A DNA stretch of 64,000 bases from Misgurnus anguillicaudatus (GCF_027580225.2 NC_073358.2:11087001-11151000); one strand, 5' to 3'; positions 45,575 to 58,465 are shown, counted from the first letter of the stretch. The notes: generated by a model not told the origin, from the sequence alone. Numbers and translations: made by a program.

Positions 45575-45671
45575 TTAAAGAAGACAGGTGACCGCTTTGG
45601 CTTGTGGAAGCCGGCTGCGTAGTGGTGAAAATACGTATCCCGGAGGTTCAGCTGGGCCAGCTCGGCGGCTT

Positions 45672-45743
45672 GGCTCGTTGGTCTAGGGGTATGATTCTCG
45701 CTTAGGATGCGAGAGGTCCCGGGTTCAAATCCCGGACGAGCCC
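45672..45743 (+). tRNA. tRNA-Pro(AGG), unit 3, loop variant
   Basis: Position 37, next to the anticodon, is A in place of G (TTAGGAT). G37 is normally the m1G site in tRNA-Pro that guards against frameshifting, so this copy may be altered in function. Confidence 0.88.
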
Positions 45744-47472
45744 GTCTTTAGACTCGTTGCTTAAAGGCAGGACAGAAATGTCCATGACAAACGGCAAGGG
45801 TAGCCCTCATATCTCTTAACAGTGACAAAAGACCTACAGGGTGCCACGTTTCAAATAATTTCAAGGAAAATGCAACAGAACAAATCACACACCTAAACTT
45901 TTTCATGCATAACATATGACAACCTCAGTTAGAATTTCTTTCAATGTGTTTTTATTTCTCTTTGGCCAGGCAAGACAAGATTGAAATTTCTGTTTGTCCA
46001 AAGGTATTTTTCAAATTGATTTTCAGATGTCTACTTGAGTGGAAAGTATGCATTTTTGACCTTAATCGAAGTTAACTGTGTTCCTGTGTCTCGATTTGTA
46101 CAGCTTTGCAAAAGGTTGCGGGTTGCCGGAAAACATGTGCTGACAAAAATGTGTACATTGAATGCGTGTTGCCTTGGATGAAAGCTTCTGACAAATGCAC
46201 AAATGTCAACACAACGAAGAGATAGCGTAATAATCACAAGGCTCTGTATCCGCATTGAAGGTCTATTTCTGGGTTTAGGTGGTCTCCCTGATGTACCATT
46301 TGTATCTCCATATATCCCTGATGGCCCCGGTCTGGCGATCTGCCTGCCAGCCAGTTCCTCTAGGTGAGGGGTTCCTTGATGGCCTCAGTCTTTGTCTAAG
46401 CCAACAAAGATGCACATTGTTTGGTGTAGGCTGCCAGGTTGAACACCCTGGAAGTCCGGTATTCTGTCAATTTCTGCTAGCTATCAGATTGTGCTACCTT
46501 CGCTTTGTTGTGTCCAGAACCCTGGAAAACAACCACGCTATTTGTACTCCTCCCTCCTAGCCAGGAAAGGTGCACCATACTGGGCACTGGGCTTCAGTAG
46601 GTACCCTGAGGTGCCTGGAGCTATGAGACTAAAATGTAGCTAGGGATGCATGGTGTCCAATTTGGTGTCAGATGATTAATCAGAACTTTTTCTCAATCTA
46701 AAATCAATACTTGGAAAATGCAACCATTATATGCCTTCTTAGATGTCACTTGATGTGTCAACATTCTTTAATTTGCAAGAGTCTTCTAGGATAGAGTGAA
46801 TGGTGAGTGATATTCCAGGGCCACTTGGCATTTCTGACACGTCTTCACTAGTGTCATTGGCATCTCTTCACTAATGTCCCCTGCAGCGATTGATGTGCAA
46901 CTTTGCCATCATGCAAATCAAAGACATGGCTTTTTGAGTAACTGCCCACTGTGGTGACCGCTAGTTAGGAACGCAAATTTAAGAAAATACATCAACATTT
47001 ACGCCAAGGTGTGTTGTAAATTTCAAGCATTTAGCATATACTACTTTTGACAAGTACTCATTTTGACACTCTCCCACAATGAGAAAACACATTTCAAGAA
47101 ATTAAATGAAAGGAAAGTGAAAAACATAGCTCATGTGAACAATCTCAAAATGAAATGCAGTAAGAACTTACCATAACCTGTGGACAAATCATTCCAATTT
47201 GAATGGCGACTGAATGCTCTCCGGAGGAAAAGTTTGTGCTCCCTGTTGCCTCGTGACAAAATTTGCATATGGGAGACTGTCCTGTGTATTTCAGTTGCCA
47301 TGCTGAAAACCGACACTAGAAGTTGGCTTTTTGCTGCAAAATTTGCGAGCTGGACCAAACAGGCCCTTTGCTGCTTGAGCGAGTCTTAGCCGCTCCCATG
47401 GGGAGCGCAAGCACACTGAGACGGCCCAGTCTGTTAGATCAGTAAAACAAACAACCCAAAGTCATGCTTACG

Positions 47473-47545
47473 TGGAGAATGCGGGCATCGATCCCGCTAC
47501 TTCTCGCATGCTAAGCGAGCGCTCTACCATTTGAGCTAATTCCCC
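47473..47545 (-). tRNA. tRNA-Ala(AGC), unit 3
   Basis: Complete 73-base copy. Confidence 0.93.
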
Positions 47546-47569
47546 TTGCCAAAGACGACTGCGACACTC

Positions 47570-47634
47570 GACTCGTTGGCCTAGGGGTACTATTTTCGCT
47601 ATGGGCGCGTGAGATTCAAATCCCGGACCAGCCC
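47570..47634 (+). pseudogene. tRNA-Pro(TGG)-like pseudogene, unit 3
   Basis: Same remnant. Confidence 0.85.
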
Positions 47635-47702
47635 GTTTTCAGATTTGCCACTTGACGCAACAGCACTGGCACAAACCTTGGCCGAACAGCCTGCGCCCAC
47701 GT

Positions 47703-47776
47703 GGCCGGTTAGCTCAGTTGGTTAGAGCGTGGTGCTAATAATGCCAAGGTCGCGGGTTCGATCCCCGTACGGGCCA
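47703..47776 (+). tRNA. tRNA-Ile(AAT), unit 3
   Basis: One change: the first base of the 3' anticodon-stem strand is T (TGCCA), giving a G-T pair next to the loop. Confidence 0.9.
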
Positions 47777-47849
47777 TGCGGTTTTCTCTGCCGCTTTCTG
47801 CTGCTTGTTGTGAACTTTCATGGAAATTCTTGCAGGACAGGGGTGTCTT

Positions 47850-47922
47850 GCTGAAATAGCTCAGTTGGGAGAGCGTTAGACTGAAGATCTAAAGGTCCCT
47901 GGTTCGATCCCGGGTTTCGGCA
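47850..47922 (+). tRNA. tRNA-Phe(GAA), unit 3
   Basis: C3 to T in the acceptor (G-T pair); T arm canonical. Confidence 0.9.
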
Positions 47923-48018
47923 TTGAAAGCCCCTTTCTGAGAGATGCTTACCCTATATGGCCCAAGCAGTGTGACCTTTTCTCCGTGACCCAGTGGGCCA
48001 GGCGTCCAACCACAACAG

Positions 48019-48091
48019 GGTTCCATGGTGTAATGGGTAGCACTCTGGACTCTGAATCCAGCGACCCGACTTTCAAGTCTCGGTGGGACCT
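48019..48091 (+). tRNA. tRNA-Gln(CTG)-like, unit 3
   Basis: Same abnormal T arm. Confidence 0.65.
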
Positions 48092-48728
48092 GTCGGACTT
48101 TGGGCTTTCCAAGCAAAACCGTGTCTGTGGGGCCAATGTTTGTTCCCCCCCACCATTTTTCAACCAGTGCGCACACACTGTAAACTAAATATGTTGTAAT
48201 TTAAGCCACATTAGCACTTCATTCTTTTGACAGTCGCATTGGGCCTACAGTATACAAGGGGTCAAATTTCAGCAAATACAAGTACCATTCAACAAAACAA
48301 ATTAAGCATGTATTAAACCTTAAAATGAACGAAAAATCTATGCTTAGGCCAAAGAACAGGCCACGTGAAATACACGGCTCATGTGTACAGGCCAAAGGAA
48401 ACACACACGTCATGTTTACAATCTTAAAGTAAAATGTAATAATAAACTTACCAGAAATGACGGGAAGACAAATGGACGTTAAAAGAAAATGTTTCCCATA
48501 CTAAATTGCAACTAAACACCTTTGGAATTTAAACCTCCAGCTGCTTGTGAATGAATATACGTATGGAAGCATTTCGTGTGTGTGCTCAGTTGCCAAACTG
48601 AGGAACTGCTGGCTTTTTCTGGCCAAATGTATGAGCAGGACCCAATGAGAAGAACTTTTCTGTAGCTGGTGGGCCTCAAAAGCTCCTATAGGGAACCCAC
48701 ATGTACTGCGATGGCCGAGTCTTTCACA

Positions 48729-48763
48729 TCAAGCGAGCGCTCTACCATTCAAGCCAATTCCCC
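48729..48763 (-). pseudogene. tRNA-Ala 5' half, unit 4
   Basis: Identical to the other units. Confidence 0.75.
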
Positions 48764-48842
48764 TCATGTCCAACTGACGACCTCTTTGCATGTGGATGCT
48801 GGTGGCAACGTAATGGAAGGTGGAATGCCGGTGGCGGCGCTT

Positions 48843-48914
48843 GGCTCGTTGGTCTAGGGGTATGATTCTCGCTTCGGGTGCGAGAGGTCCCGGGTTCAAA
48901 TCCCGGACGAGCCC
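48843..48914 (+). tRNA. tRNA-Pro(CGG), unit 4
   Basis: Identical to unit 1. Confidence 0.95.
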
Positions 48915-49153
48915 GACTTTCAATGTTCTTACGCAGCCAGGCTCAAGTAGTGACCTGTACAGAATAGGGATGTCTACAAGCAATCATGGAAGTGCATTTA
49001 AACCTATCGAATTACGACAGGAGTACGAACGTTGATGTACGCTTATTCCCTTTTCTGCAAGTGTGAGCCGCAAACGCTACCACAGGGAGTGCACGCATAC
49101 TGTGATGGCCCGGTGAGTCGCGTCAAAAAAATGAGCAACAAATCACACTCACG

Positions 49154-49206
49154 TGAAGAATGCGGGCATCGATCACGCTACCTCTCGCATGCTGAGCTAA
49201 TTCCCC
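49154..49206 (-). pseudogene. tRNA-Ala with internal deletion, unit 4
   Basis: Identical to unit 1. Confidence 0.85.
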
Positions 49207-49303
49207 TTAAAGAAGACAGGTGACCGCTTTGGCTTGTGGAAGCCGGCTGCGTAGTGGTGAAAATACGTATCCCGGAGGTTCAGCTGGGCCAGCTCGGCGG
49301 CTT

Positions 49304-49375
49304 GGCTCGTTGGTCTAGGGGTATGATTCTCGCTTAGGGTGCGAGAGGTCCCGGGTTCAAATCCCGGACGAGCCC
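49304..49375 (+). tRNA. tRNA-Pro(AGG), unit 4
   Basis: Identical to unit 1. Confidence 0.95.
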
Positions 49376-51104
49376 GTCTTTAGACTCGTTGCTTAAAGGC
49401 AGGACAGAAATGTCCATGACAAACGGCAAGGGTAGCCCTCATATCTCTTAACAGTGACAAAAGACCTACAGGGTGCCACGTTTCAAATAATTTCAAGGAA
49501 AATGCAACAGAACAAATCACACACCTAAACTTTTTCATGCATAACATATGACAACCTCAGTTAGAATTTCTTTCAATGTGTTTTTATTTCTCTTTGGCCA
49601 GGCAAGACAAGATTGAAATTTCTGTTTGTCCAAAGGTATTTTTCAAATTGATTTTCAGATGTCTACTTGAGTGGAAAGTATGCATTTTTGACCTTAATCG
49701 AAGTTAACTGTGTTCCTGTGTCTCGATTTGTACAGCTTTGCAAAAGGTTGCGGGTTGCCGGAAAACATGTGCTGACAAAAATGTGTACATTGAATGCGTG
49801 TTGCCTTGGATGAAAGCTTCTGACAAATGCACAAATGTCAACACAACGAAGAGATAGCGTAATAATCACAAGGCTCTGTATCCGCATTGAAGGTCTATTT
49901 CTGGGTTTAGGTGGTCTCCCTGATGTACCATTTGTATCTCCATATATCCCTGATGGCCCCGGTCTGGCGATCTGCCTGCCAGCCAGTTCCTCTAGGTGAG
50001 GGGTTCCTTGATGGCCTCAGTCTTTGTCTAAGCCAACAAAGATGCACATTGTTTGGTGTAGGCTGCCAGGTTGAACACCCTGGAAGTCCGGTATTCTGTC
50101 AATTTCTGCTAGCTATCAGATTGTGCTACCTTCCCTTTGTTGTGTCCAGAACCCTGGAAAACAACCACGCTAATTGTACTCCTCCCTCCTAGCCAGGAAA
50201 GGTGCACCATACTGGGCACTGGGCTTCAGTAGGTACCCTGAGGTGCCTGGAGCTATGAGACTAAAATGTAGCTAGGGATGCATGGTGTCCAATTTGGTGT
50301 CAGATGATTAATCAGAACTTTTTCTCAATCTAAAATCAATACTTGGAAAATGCAACCATTATATGCCTTCTTAGATGTCACTTGATGTGTCAACATTCTT
50401 TAATTTGCAAGAGTCTTCTAGGATAGAGTGAATGGTGAGTGATATTCCAGGGCCACTTGGCATTTCTGACACGTCTTCACTAGTGTCATTGGCATTTCTT
50501 CACTAATGTCCCCTGCAGCGATTGATGTGCAACTTTGCCATCATGCAAATCAAAGACATGGCTTTTTGAGTAACTGCCCACTGTGGTGACCGCTAGTTAG
50601 GAACGCAAATTTAAGAAAATACATCAACATTTACGCCAAGGTGTGTTGTAAATTTCAAGCATTTAGCATATACTACTTTTGACAAGTACTCATTTTGACA
50701 CTCTCCCACAATGAGAAAACACATTTCAAGAAATTAAATGAAAGGAAAGTGAAAAACATAGCTCATGTGAACAATCTCAAAATGAAATGCAGTAAGAACT
50801 TACCATAACCTGTGGACAAATCATTCCAATTTGAATGGCGACTGAATGCTCTCCGGAGGAAAAGTTTGTGCTCCCTGTTGCCTCGTGACAAAATTTGCAT
50901 ATGGGAGACTGTCCTGTGTATTTCAGTTGCCATGCTGAAAACTGACACTAGAAGTTGGCTTTTTGCTGCAAAATTTGCGAGCTGGACCAAACAGGCCCTT
51001 TGCTGCTTGAGCGAGTCTTAGCCGCTCCCATGGGGAGCGCAAGCACACTGAGACGGCCCAGTCTGTTAGATCAGTAAAACAAACAACCCAAAGTCATGCT
51101 TACG

Positions 51105-51177
51105 TGGAGAATGCGGGCATCGATCCCGCTACTTCTCGCATGCTAAGCGAGCGCTCTACCATTTGAGCTAATTCCCC
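51105..51177 (-). tRNA. tRNA-Ala(AGC), unit 4
   Basis: Complete 73-base copy. Confidence 0.93.
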
Positions 51178-51201
51178 TTGCCAAAGACAACTGCGACACT
51201 C

Positions 51202-51266
51202 GACTCGTTGGCCTAGGGGTACTATTTTCGCTATGGGCGCGTGAGATTCAAATCCCGGACCAGCCC
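51202..51266 (+). pseudogene. tRNA-Pro(TGG)-like pseudogene, unit 4
   Basis: Same remnant. Confidence 0.85.
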
Positions 51267-51334
51267 GTTTTCAGATTTGCCACTTGACGCAACAGCACTG
51301 GCACAAACCTTGGCCGAACAGCCTGCGCCCACGT

Positions 51335-51408
51335 GGCCGGTTAGCTCAGTTGGTTAGAGAGTGGTGCTAATAACGCCAAGGTCGCGGGTTCGATCCCCGT
51401 ACGGGCCA
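51335..51408 (+). tRNA. tRNA-Ile(AAT), unit 4, D-stem variant
   Basis: The D stem 3' strand is GAGA in place of GAGC, so G10 faces A. Otherwise canonical. Units 5 and 6 share the change. Confidence 0.85.
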
Positions 51409-51481
51409 TGCGGTTTTCTCTGCCGCTTTCTGCTGCTTGTTGTGAACTTTCACGGAAATTTTTGCTGGACAGGGGTGTCTT

Positions 51482-51554
51482 GCCGAAATAGCTCAGTTGG
51501 GAGAGCGTTAGACTGAAGATCTAAAGGTCCCTGGTTCGATCCCGGGTTTCGGCA
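51482..51554 (+). tRNA. tRNA-Phe(GAA), unit 4
   Basis: Canonical in all arms. Confidence 0.95.
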
Positions 51555-51650
51555 TTGAAAGCCCCTTTCTGAGAGATGCTTACCCTATATGGCCCAAGCA
51601 GTGTGACCTTTTCTCCGTGACCCAGTGGGCCAGGCGTCCAACCACAACAG

Positions 51651-51723
51651 GGTTCCATGGTGTAATGGGTAGCACTCTGGACTCTGAATCCAGCGACCCG
51701 ACTTTCAAGTCTCGGTGGGACCT
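51651..51723 (+). tRNA. tRNA-Gln(CTG)-like, unit 4
   Basis: Same abnormal T arm. Confidence 0.65.
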
Positions 51724-52360
51724 GTCGGACTTTGGGCTTTCCAAGCAAAACCGTGTCTGTGGGGCCAATGTTTGTTCCCCCCCACCATTTTTCAACCAGT
51801 GCGCACACACTGTAAACTAAATATGTTGTAATTTAAGCCACATTAGCACTTCATTCTTTTGACAGTCGCATTGGGCCTACAGTATACAAGGGGTCAAATT
51901 TCAGCAAATACAAGTACCATTCAACAAAACAAATTAAGCATGTATTAAACCTTAAAATGAACGAAAAATCTATGCTTAGGCCAAAGAACAGGCCACGTGA
52001 AATACACGGCTCATGTGTACAGGCCAAAGGAAACACACACGTCATGTTTACAATCTTAAAGTAAAATGTAATAATAAACTTACCAGAAATGACGGGAAGA
52101 CAAATGGACGTTAAAAGAAAATGTTTCCCATACTAAATTGCAACTAAACACCTTTGGAATTTAAACCTCCAGCTGCTTGTGAATGAATATACGTATGGAA
52201 GCATTTCGTGTGTGTGCTCAGTTGCCAAACTGAGGAACTGCTGGCTTTTTCTGGCCAAATGTATGAGCAGGACCCAATGAGAAGAACTTTTCTGTAGCTG
52301 GTGGGCCTCAAAAGCTCCTATAGGGAACCCACATGTACTGCGATGGCCGAGTCTTTCACA

Positions 52361-52395
52361 TCAAGCGAGCGCTCTACCATTCAAGCCAATTCCCC
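52361..52395 (-). pseudogene. tRNA-Ala 5' half, unit 5
   Basis: Identical to the other units. Confidence 0.75.
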
Positions 52396-52474
52396 TCATG
52401 TCCAACTGACGACCTCTTTGCATGTGGATGCTGGTGGCAACGTAATGGAAGGTGGAATGCCGGTGGCGGCGCTT

Positions 52475-52546
52475 GGCTCGTTGGTCTAGGGGTATGATTC
52501 TCGCTTCGGGTGCGAGAGGTCCCGGGTTCAAATCCCGGACGAGCCC
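52475..52546 (+). tRNA. tRNA-Pro(CGG), unit 5
   Basis: Identical to unit 1. Confidence 0.95.
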
Positions 52547-52785
52547 GACTTTCAATGTTCTTACGCAGCCAGGCTCAAGTAGTGACCTGTACAGAATAGG
52601 GATGTCTACAAGCAATCATGGAAGTGCATTTAAACCTATCGAATTACGACAGGAGTACGAACGTTGATGTACGCTTATTCCCTTTTCTGCAAGTGTGAGC
52701 CGCAAACGCTACCACAGGGAGTGCACGCATACTGTGATGGCCCGGTGAGTCGCGTCAAAAAAATGAGCAACAAATCACACTCACG

Positions 52786-52838
52786 TGAAGAATGCGGGCA
52801 TCGATCACGCTACCTCTCGCATGCTGAGCTAATTCCCC
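52786..52838 (-). pseudogene. tRNA-Ala with internal deletion, unit 5
   Basis: Identical to unit 1. Confidence 0.85.
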
Positions 52839-52935
52839 TTAAAGAAGACAGGTGACCGCTTTGGCTTGTGGAAGCCGGCTGCGTAGTGGTGAAAATACGT
52901 ATCCCGGAGGTTCAGCTGGGCCAGCTCGGCGGCTT

Positions 52936-53007
52936 GGCTCGTTGGTCTAGGGGTATGATTCTCGCTTAGGGTGCGAGAGGTCCCGGGTTCAAATCCCGGA
53001 CGAGCCC
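52936..53007 (+). tRNA. tRNA-Pro(AGG), unit 5
   Basis: Identical to unit 1. Confidence 0.95.
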
Positions 53008-54736
53008 GTCTTTAGACTCGTTGCTTAAAGGCAGGACAGAAATGTCCATGACAAACGGCAAGGGTAGCCCTCATATCTCTTAACAGTGACAAAAGACCTA
53101 CAGGGTGCCACGTTTCAAATAATTTCAAGGAAAATGCAACAGAACAAATCACACACCTAAACTTTTTCATGCATAACATATGACAACCTCAGTTAGAATT
53201 TCTTTCAATGTGTTTTTATTTCTCTTTGGCCAGGCAAGACAAGATTGAAATTTCTGTTTGTCCAAAGGTATTTTTCAAATTGATTTTCAGATGTCTACTT
53301 GAGTGGAAAGTATGCATTTTTGACCTTAATCGAAGTTAACTGTGTTCCTGTGTCTCGATTTGTACAGCTTTGCAAAAGGTTGCGGGTTGCCGGAAAACAT
53401 GTGCTGACAAAAATGTGTACATTGAATGCGTGTTGCCTTGGATGAAAGCTTCTGACAAATGCACAAATGTCAACACAACGAAGAGATAGCGTAATAATCA
53501 CAAGGCTCTGTATCCGCATTGAAGGTCTATTTCTGGGTTTAGGTGGTCTCCCTGATGTACCATTTGTATCTCCATATATCCCTGATGGCCCCGGTCTGGC
53601 GATCTGCCTGCCAGCCAGTTCCTCTAGGTGAGGGGTTCCTTGATGGCCTCAGTGTTTGTCTAAGCCAACAAAGATGCACATTGTTTGGTGTAGGCTGCCA
53701 GGTTGAACACCCTGGAAGTCCGGTATTCTGTCAATTTCTGCTAGCTATCAGATTGTGCTACCTTCGCTTTGTTGTGTCCAGAACCCTGGAAAACAACCAC
53801 GCTATTTGTACTCCTCCCTCCTAGCCAGGAAAGGTGCACCATACTGGGCACTGGGCTTCAGTAGGTACCCTGAGGTGCCTGGAGCTATGAGACTAAAATG
53901 TAGCTAGGGATGCATGGTGTCCAATTTGGTGTCAGATGATTAATCAGAACTTTTTCTCAATCTAAAATCAATACTTGGAAAATGCAACCATTATATGCCT
54001 TCTTAGATGTCACTTGATGTGTCAACATTCTTTAATTTGCAAGAGTCTTCTAGGATAGAGTGAATGGTGAGTGATATTCCAGGGCCACTTGGCATTTCTG
54101 ACACGTCTTCACTAGTGTCATTGGCATTTCTTCACTAATGTCCCCTGCAGCGATTGATGTGCAACTTTGCCATCATGCAAATCAAAGACATGGCTTTTTG
54201 AGTAACTGCCCACTGTGGTGACCGCTAGTTAGGAACGCAAATTTAAGAAAATACATCAACATTTACGCCAAGGTGTGTTGTAAATTTCAAGCATTTAGCA
54301 TATACTACTTTTGACAAGTACTCATTTTGACACTCTCCCACAATGAGAAAACACATTTCAAGAAATTAAATGAAAGGAAAGTGAAAAACATAGCTCATGT
54401 GAACAATCTCAAAATGAAATGCAGTAAGAACTTACCATAACCTGTGGACAAATCATTCCAATTTGAATGGCGACTGAATGCTCTCCGGAGGAAAAGTTTG
54501 TGCTCCCTGTTGCCTCGTGACAAAATTTGCATATGGGAGACTGTCCTGTGTATTTCAGTTGCCATGCTGAAAACCGACACTAGAAGTTGGCTTTTTGCTG
54601 CAAAATTTGCGAGCTGGACCAAACAGGCCCTTTGCTGCTTGAGCGAGTCTTAGCCGCTCCCATGGGGAGCGCAAGCACACTGAGACGGCCCAGTCTGTTA
54701 GATCAGTAAAACAAACAACCCAAAGTCATGCTTACG

Positions 54737-54809
54737 TGGAGAATGCGGGCATCGATCCCGCTACTTCTCGCATGCTAAGCGAGCGCTCTACCATTTGAGC
54801 TAATTCCCC
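54737..54809 (-). tRNA. tRNA-Ala(AGC), unit 5
   Basis: Complete 73-base copy. Confidence 0.93.
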
Positions 54810-54833
54810 TTGCCAAAGACGACTGCGACACTC

Positions 54834-54898
54834 GACTCGTTGGCCTAGGGGTACTATTTTCGCTATGGGCGCGTGAGATTCAAATCCCGGACCAGCCC
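54834..54898 (+). pseudogene. tRNA-Pro(TGG)-like pseudogene, unit 5
   Basis: Same remnant. Confidence 0.85.
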
Positions 54899-54966
54899 GT
54901 TTTCAGATTTGCCACTTGACGCAACAGCACTGGCACAAACCTTGGCCGAACAGCCTGCGCCCACGT

Positions 54967-55040
54967 GGCCGGTTAGCTCAGTTGGTTAGAGAGTGGTGCT
55001 AATAACGCCAAGGTCGCGGGTTCGATCCCCGTACGGGCCA
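54967..55040 (+). tRNA. tRNA-Ile(AAT), unit 5, D-stem variant
   Basis: Carries the G10-A mismatch of unit 4. Confidence 0.85.
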
Positions 55041-55113
55041 TGCGGTTTTCTCTGCCGCTTTCTGCTGCTTGTTGTGAACTTTCACGGAAATTCTTGCAGG
55101 ACAGGGGTGTCTT

Positions 55114-55186
55114 GCCGAAATAGCTCAGTTGGGAGAGCGTTAGACTGAAGATCTAAAGGTCCCTGGTTCGATCCCGGGTTTCGGCA
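55114..55186 (+). tRNA. tRNA-Phe(GAA), unit 5
   Basis: Canonical. Confidence 0.95.
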
Positions 55187-55282
55187 TTGAAAGCCCCTTT
55201 CTGAGAGATGCTTACCCTATATGGCCCAAGCAGTGTGACCTTTTCTCCGTGACCCAGTGGGCCAGGCGTCCAACCACAACAG

Positions 55283-55355
55283 GGTTCCATGGTGTAATGG
55301 GTAGCACTCTGGACTCTGAATCCAGCGACCCGACTTTCAAGTCTCGGTGGGACCT
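55283..55355 (+). tRNA. tRNA-Gln(CTG)-like, unit 5
   Basis: Same abnormal T arm. Confidence 0.65.
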
Positions 55356-55992
55356 GTCGGACTTTGGGCTTTCCAAGCAAAACCGTGTCTGTGGGGCCAA
55401 TGTTTGTTCCCCCCCACCATTTTTCAACCAGTGCGCACACACTGTAAACTAAATATGTTGTAATTTAAGCCACATTAGCACTTCATTCTTTTGACAGTCG
55501 CATTGGGCCTACAGTATACAAGGGGTCAAATTTCAGCAAATACAAGTACCATTCAACAAAACAAATTAAGCATGTATTAAACCTTAAAATGAACGAAAAA
55601 TCTATGCTTAGGCCAAAGAACAGGCCACGTGAAATACACGGCTCATGTGTACAGGCCAAAGGAAACACACACGTCATGTTTACAATCTTAAAGTAAAATG
55701 TAATAATAAACTTACCAGAAATGACGGGAAGACAAATGGACGTTAAAAGAAAATGTTTCCCATACTAAATTGCAACTAAACACCTTTGGAATTTAAACCT
55801 CCAGCTGCTTGTGAATGAATATACGTATGGAAGCATTTCGTGTGTGTGCTCAGTTGCCAAACTGAGGAACTGCTGGCTTTTTCTGGCCAAATGTATGAGC
55901 AGGACCCAATGAGAAGAACTTTTCTGTAGCTGGTGGGCCTCAAAAGCTCCTATAGGGAACCCACATGTACTGCGATGGCCGAGTCTTTCACA

Positions 55993-56027
55993 TCAAGCGA
56001 GCGCTCTACCATTCAAGCCAATTCCCC
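55993..56027 (-). pseudogene. tRNA-Ala 5' half, unit 6
   Basis: Identical to the other units. Confidence 0.75.
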
Positions 56028-56106
56028 TCATGTCCAACTGACGACCTCTTTGCATGTGGATGCTGGTGGCAACGTAATGGAAGGTGGAATGCCGGTGGCG
56101 GCGCTT

Positions 56107-56178
56107 GGCTCGTTGGTCTAGGGGTATGATTCTCGCTTCGGGTGCGAGAGGTCCCGGGTTCAAATCCCGGACGAGCCC
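56107..56178 (+). tRNA. tRNA-Pro(CGG), unit 6
   Basis: Identical to unit 1. Confidence 0.95.
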
Positions 56179-56417
56179 GACTTTCAATGTTCTTACGCAG
56201 CCAGGCTCAAGTAGTGACCTGTACAGAATAGGGATGTCTACAAGCAATCATGGAAGTGCATTTAAACCTATCGAATTACGACAGGAGTACGAACGTTGAT
56301 GTACGCTTATTCCCTTTTCTGCAAGTGTGAGCCGCAAACGCTACCACAGGGAGTGCACGCATACTGTGATGGCCCGGTGAGTCGCGTCAAAAAAATGAGC
56401 AACAAATCACACTCACG

Positions 56418-56470
56418 TGAAGAATGCGGGCATCGATCACGCTACCTCTCGCATGCTGAGCTAATTCCCC
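56418..56470 (-). pseudogene. tRNA-Ala with internal deletion, unit 6
   Basis: Identical to unit 1. Confidence 0.85.
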
Positions 56471-56567
56471 TTAAAGAAGACAGGTGACCGCTTTGGCTTG
56501 TGGAAGCCGGCTGCGTAGTGGTGAAAATACGTATCCCGGAGGTTCAGCTGGGCCAGCTCGGCGGCTT

Positions 56568-56639
56568 GGCTCGTTGGTCTAGGGGTATGATTCTCGCTTA
56601 GGGTGCGAGAGGTCCCGGGTTCAAATCCCGGACGAGCCC
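56568..56639 (+). tRNA. tRNA-Pro(AGG), unit 6
   Basis: Identical to unit 1. Confidence 0.95.
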
Positions 56640-58368
56640 GTCTTTAGACTCGTTGCTTAAAGGCAGGACAGAAATGTCCATGACAAACGGCAAGGGTAGC
56701 CCTCATATCTCTTAACAGTGACAAAAGACCTACAGGGTGCCACGTTTCAAATAATTTCAAGGAAAATGCAACAGAACAAATCACACACCTAAACTTTTTC
56801 ATGCATAACATATGACAACCTCAGTTAGAATTTCTTTCAATGTGTTTTTATTTCTCTTTGGCCAGGCAAGACAAGATTGAAATTTCTGTTTGTCCAAAGG
56901 TATTTTTCAAATTGATTTTCAGATGTCTACTTGAGTGGAAAGTATGCATTTTTGACCTTAATCGAAGTTAACTGTGTTCCTGTGTCTCGATTTGTACAGC
57001 TTTGCAAAAGGTTGCGGGTTGCCGGAAAACATGTGCTGACAAAAATGTGTACATTGAATGCGTGTTGCCTTGGATGAAAGCTTCTGACAAATGCACAAAT
57101 GTCAACACAACGAAGAGATAGCGTAATAATCACAAGGCTCTGTATCCGCATTGAAGGTCTATTTCTGGGTTTAGGTGGTCTCCCTGATGTACCATTTGTA
57201 TCTCCATATATCCCTGATGGCCCCGGTCTGGCGATCTGCCTGCCAGCCAGTTCCTCTAGGTGAGGGGTTCCTTGATGGCCTCAGTCTTTGTCTAAGCCAA
57301 CAAAGATGCACATTGTTTGGTGTAGGCTGCCAGGTTGAACACCCTGGAAGTCCGGTATTCTGTCAATTTCTGCTAGCTATCAGATTGTGCTACCTTCGCT
57401 TTGTTGTGTCCAGAACCCTGGAAAACAACCACGCTATTTGTACTCCTCCCTCCTAGCCAGGAAAGGTGCACCATACTGGGCACTGGGCTTCAGTAGGTAC
57501 CCTGAGGTGCCTGGAGCTATGAGACTAAAATGTAGCTAGGGATGCATGGTGTCCAATTTGGTGTCAGATGATTAATCAGAACTTTTTCTCAATCTAAAAT
57601 CAATACTTGGAAAATGCAACCATTATATGCCTTCTTAGATGTCACTTGATGTGTCAACATTCTTTAATTTGCAAGAGTCTTCTAGGATAGAGTGAATGGT
57701 GAGTGATATTCCAGGGCCACTTGGCATTTCTGACACGTCTTCACTAGTGTCATTGGCATTTCTTCACTAATGTCCCCTGCAGCGATTGATGTGCAACTTT
57801 GCCATCATGCAAATCAAAGACATGGCTTTTTGAGTAACTGCCCACTGTGGTGACCGCTAGTTAGGAACGCAAATTTAAGAAAATACATCAACATTTACGC
57901 CAAGGTGTGTTGTAAATTTCAAGCATTTAGCATATACTACTTTTGACAAGTACTCATTTTGACACTCTCCCACAATGAGAAAACACATTTCAAGAAATTA
58001 AATGAAAGGAAAGTGAAAAACATAGCTCATGTGAACAATCTCAAAATGAAATGCAGTAAGAACTTACCATAACCTGTGGACAAATCATTCCAATTTGAAT
58101 GGCGACTGAATGCTCTCCGGAGGAAAAGTTTGTGCTCCCTGTTGCCTCGTGACAAAATTTGCATATGGGAGACTGTCCTGTGTATTTCAGTTGCCATGCT
58201 GAAAACCGACACTAGAAGTTGGCTTTTTGCTGCAAAATTTGCGAGCTGGACCAAACAGGCCCTTTGCTGCTTGAGCGAGTCTTAGCCGCTCCCATGGGGA
58301 GCGCAAGCACACTGAGACGGCCCAGTCTGTTAGATCAGTAAAACAAACAACCCAAAGTCATGCTTACG

Positions 58369-58441
58369 TGGAGAATGCGGGCATCGATCCCGCTACTTCT
58401 CGCATGCTAAGCGAGCGCTCTACCATTTGAGCTAATTCCCC
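58369..58441 (-). tRNA. tRNA-Ala(AGC), unit 6
   Basis: Complete 73-base copy. Confidence 0.93.
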
Positions 58442-58465
58442 TTGCCAAAGACGACTGCGACACTC

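Larger units (their letters stand above)
44460..48091 (+). repeat. Array unit 3 (3632 bp)
   Basis: Differs from the next unit by a handful of substitutions, three of them in tRNA genes. Confidence 0.97.
48092..51723 (+). repeat. Array unit 4 (3632 bp)
   Basis: Private substitutions include cttccctttg near 50131 and gctaattgtac near 50170. Confidence 0.97.
51724..55355 (+). repeat. Array unit 5 (3632 bp)
   Basis: One private spacer change seen: cctcagtgtttg at about 53647. Confidence 0.97.
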
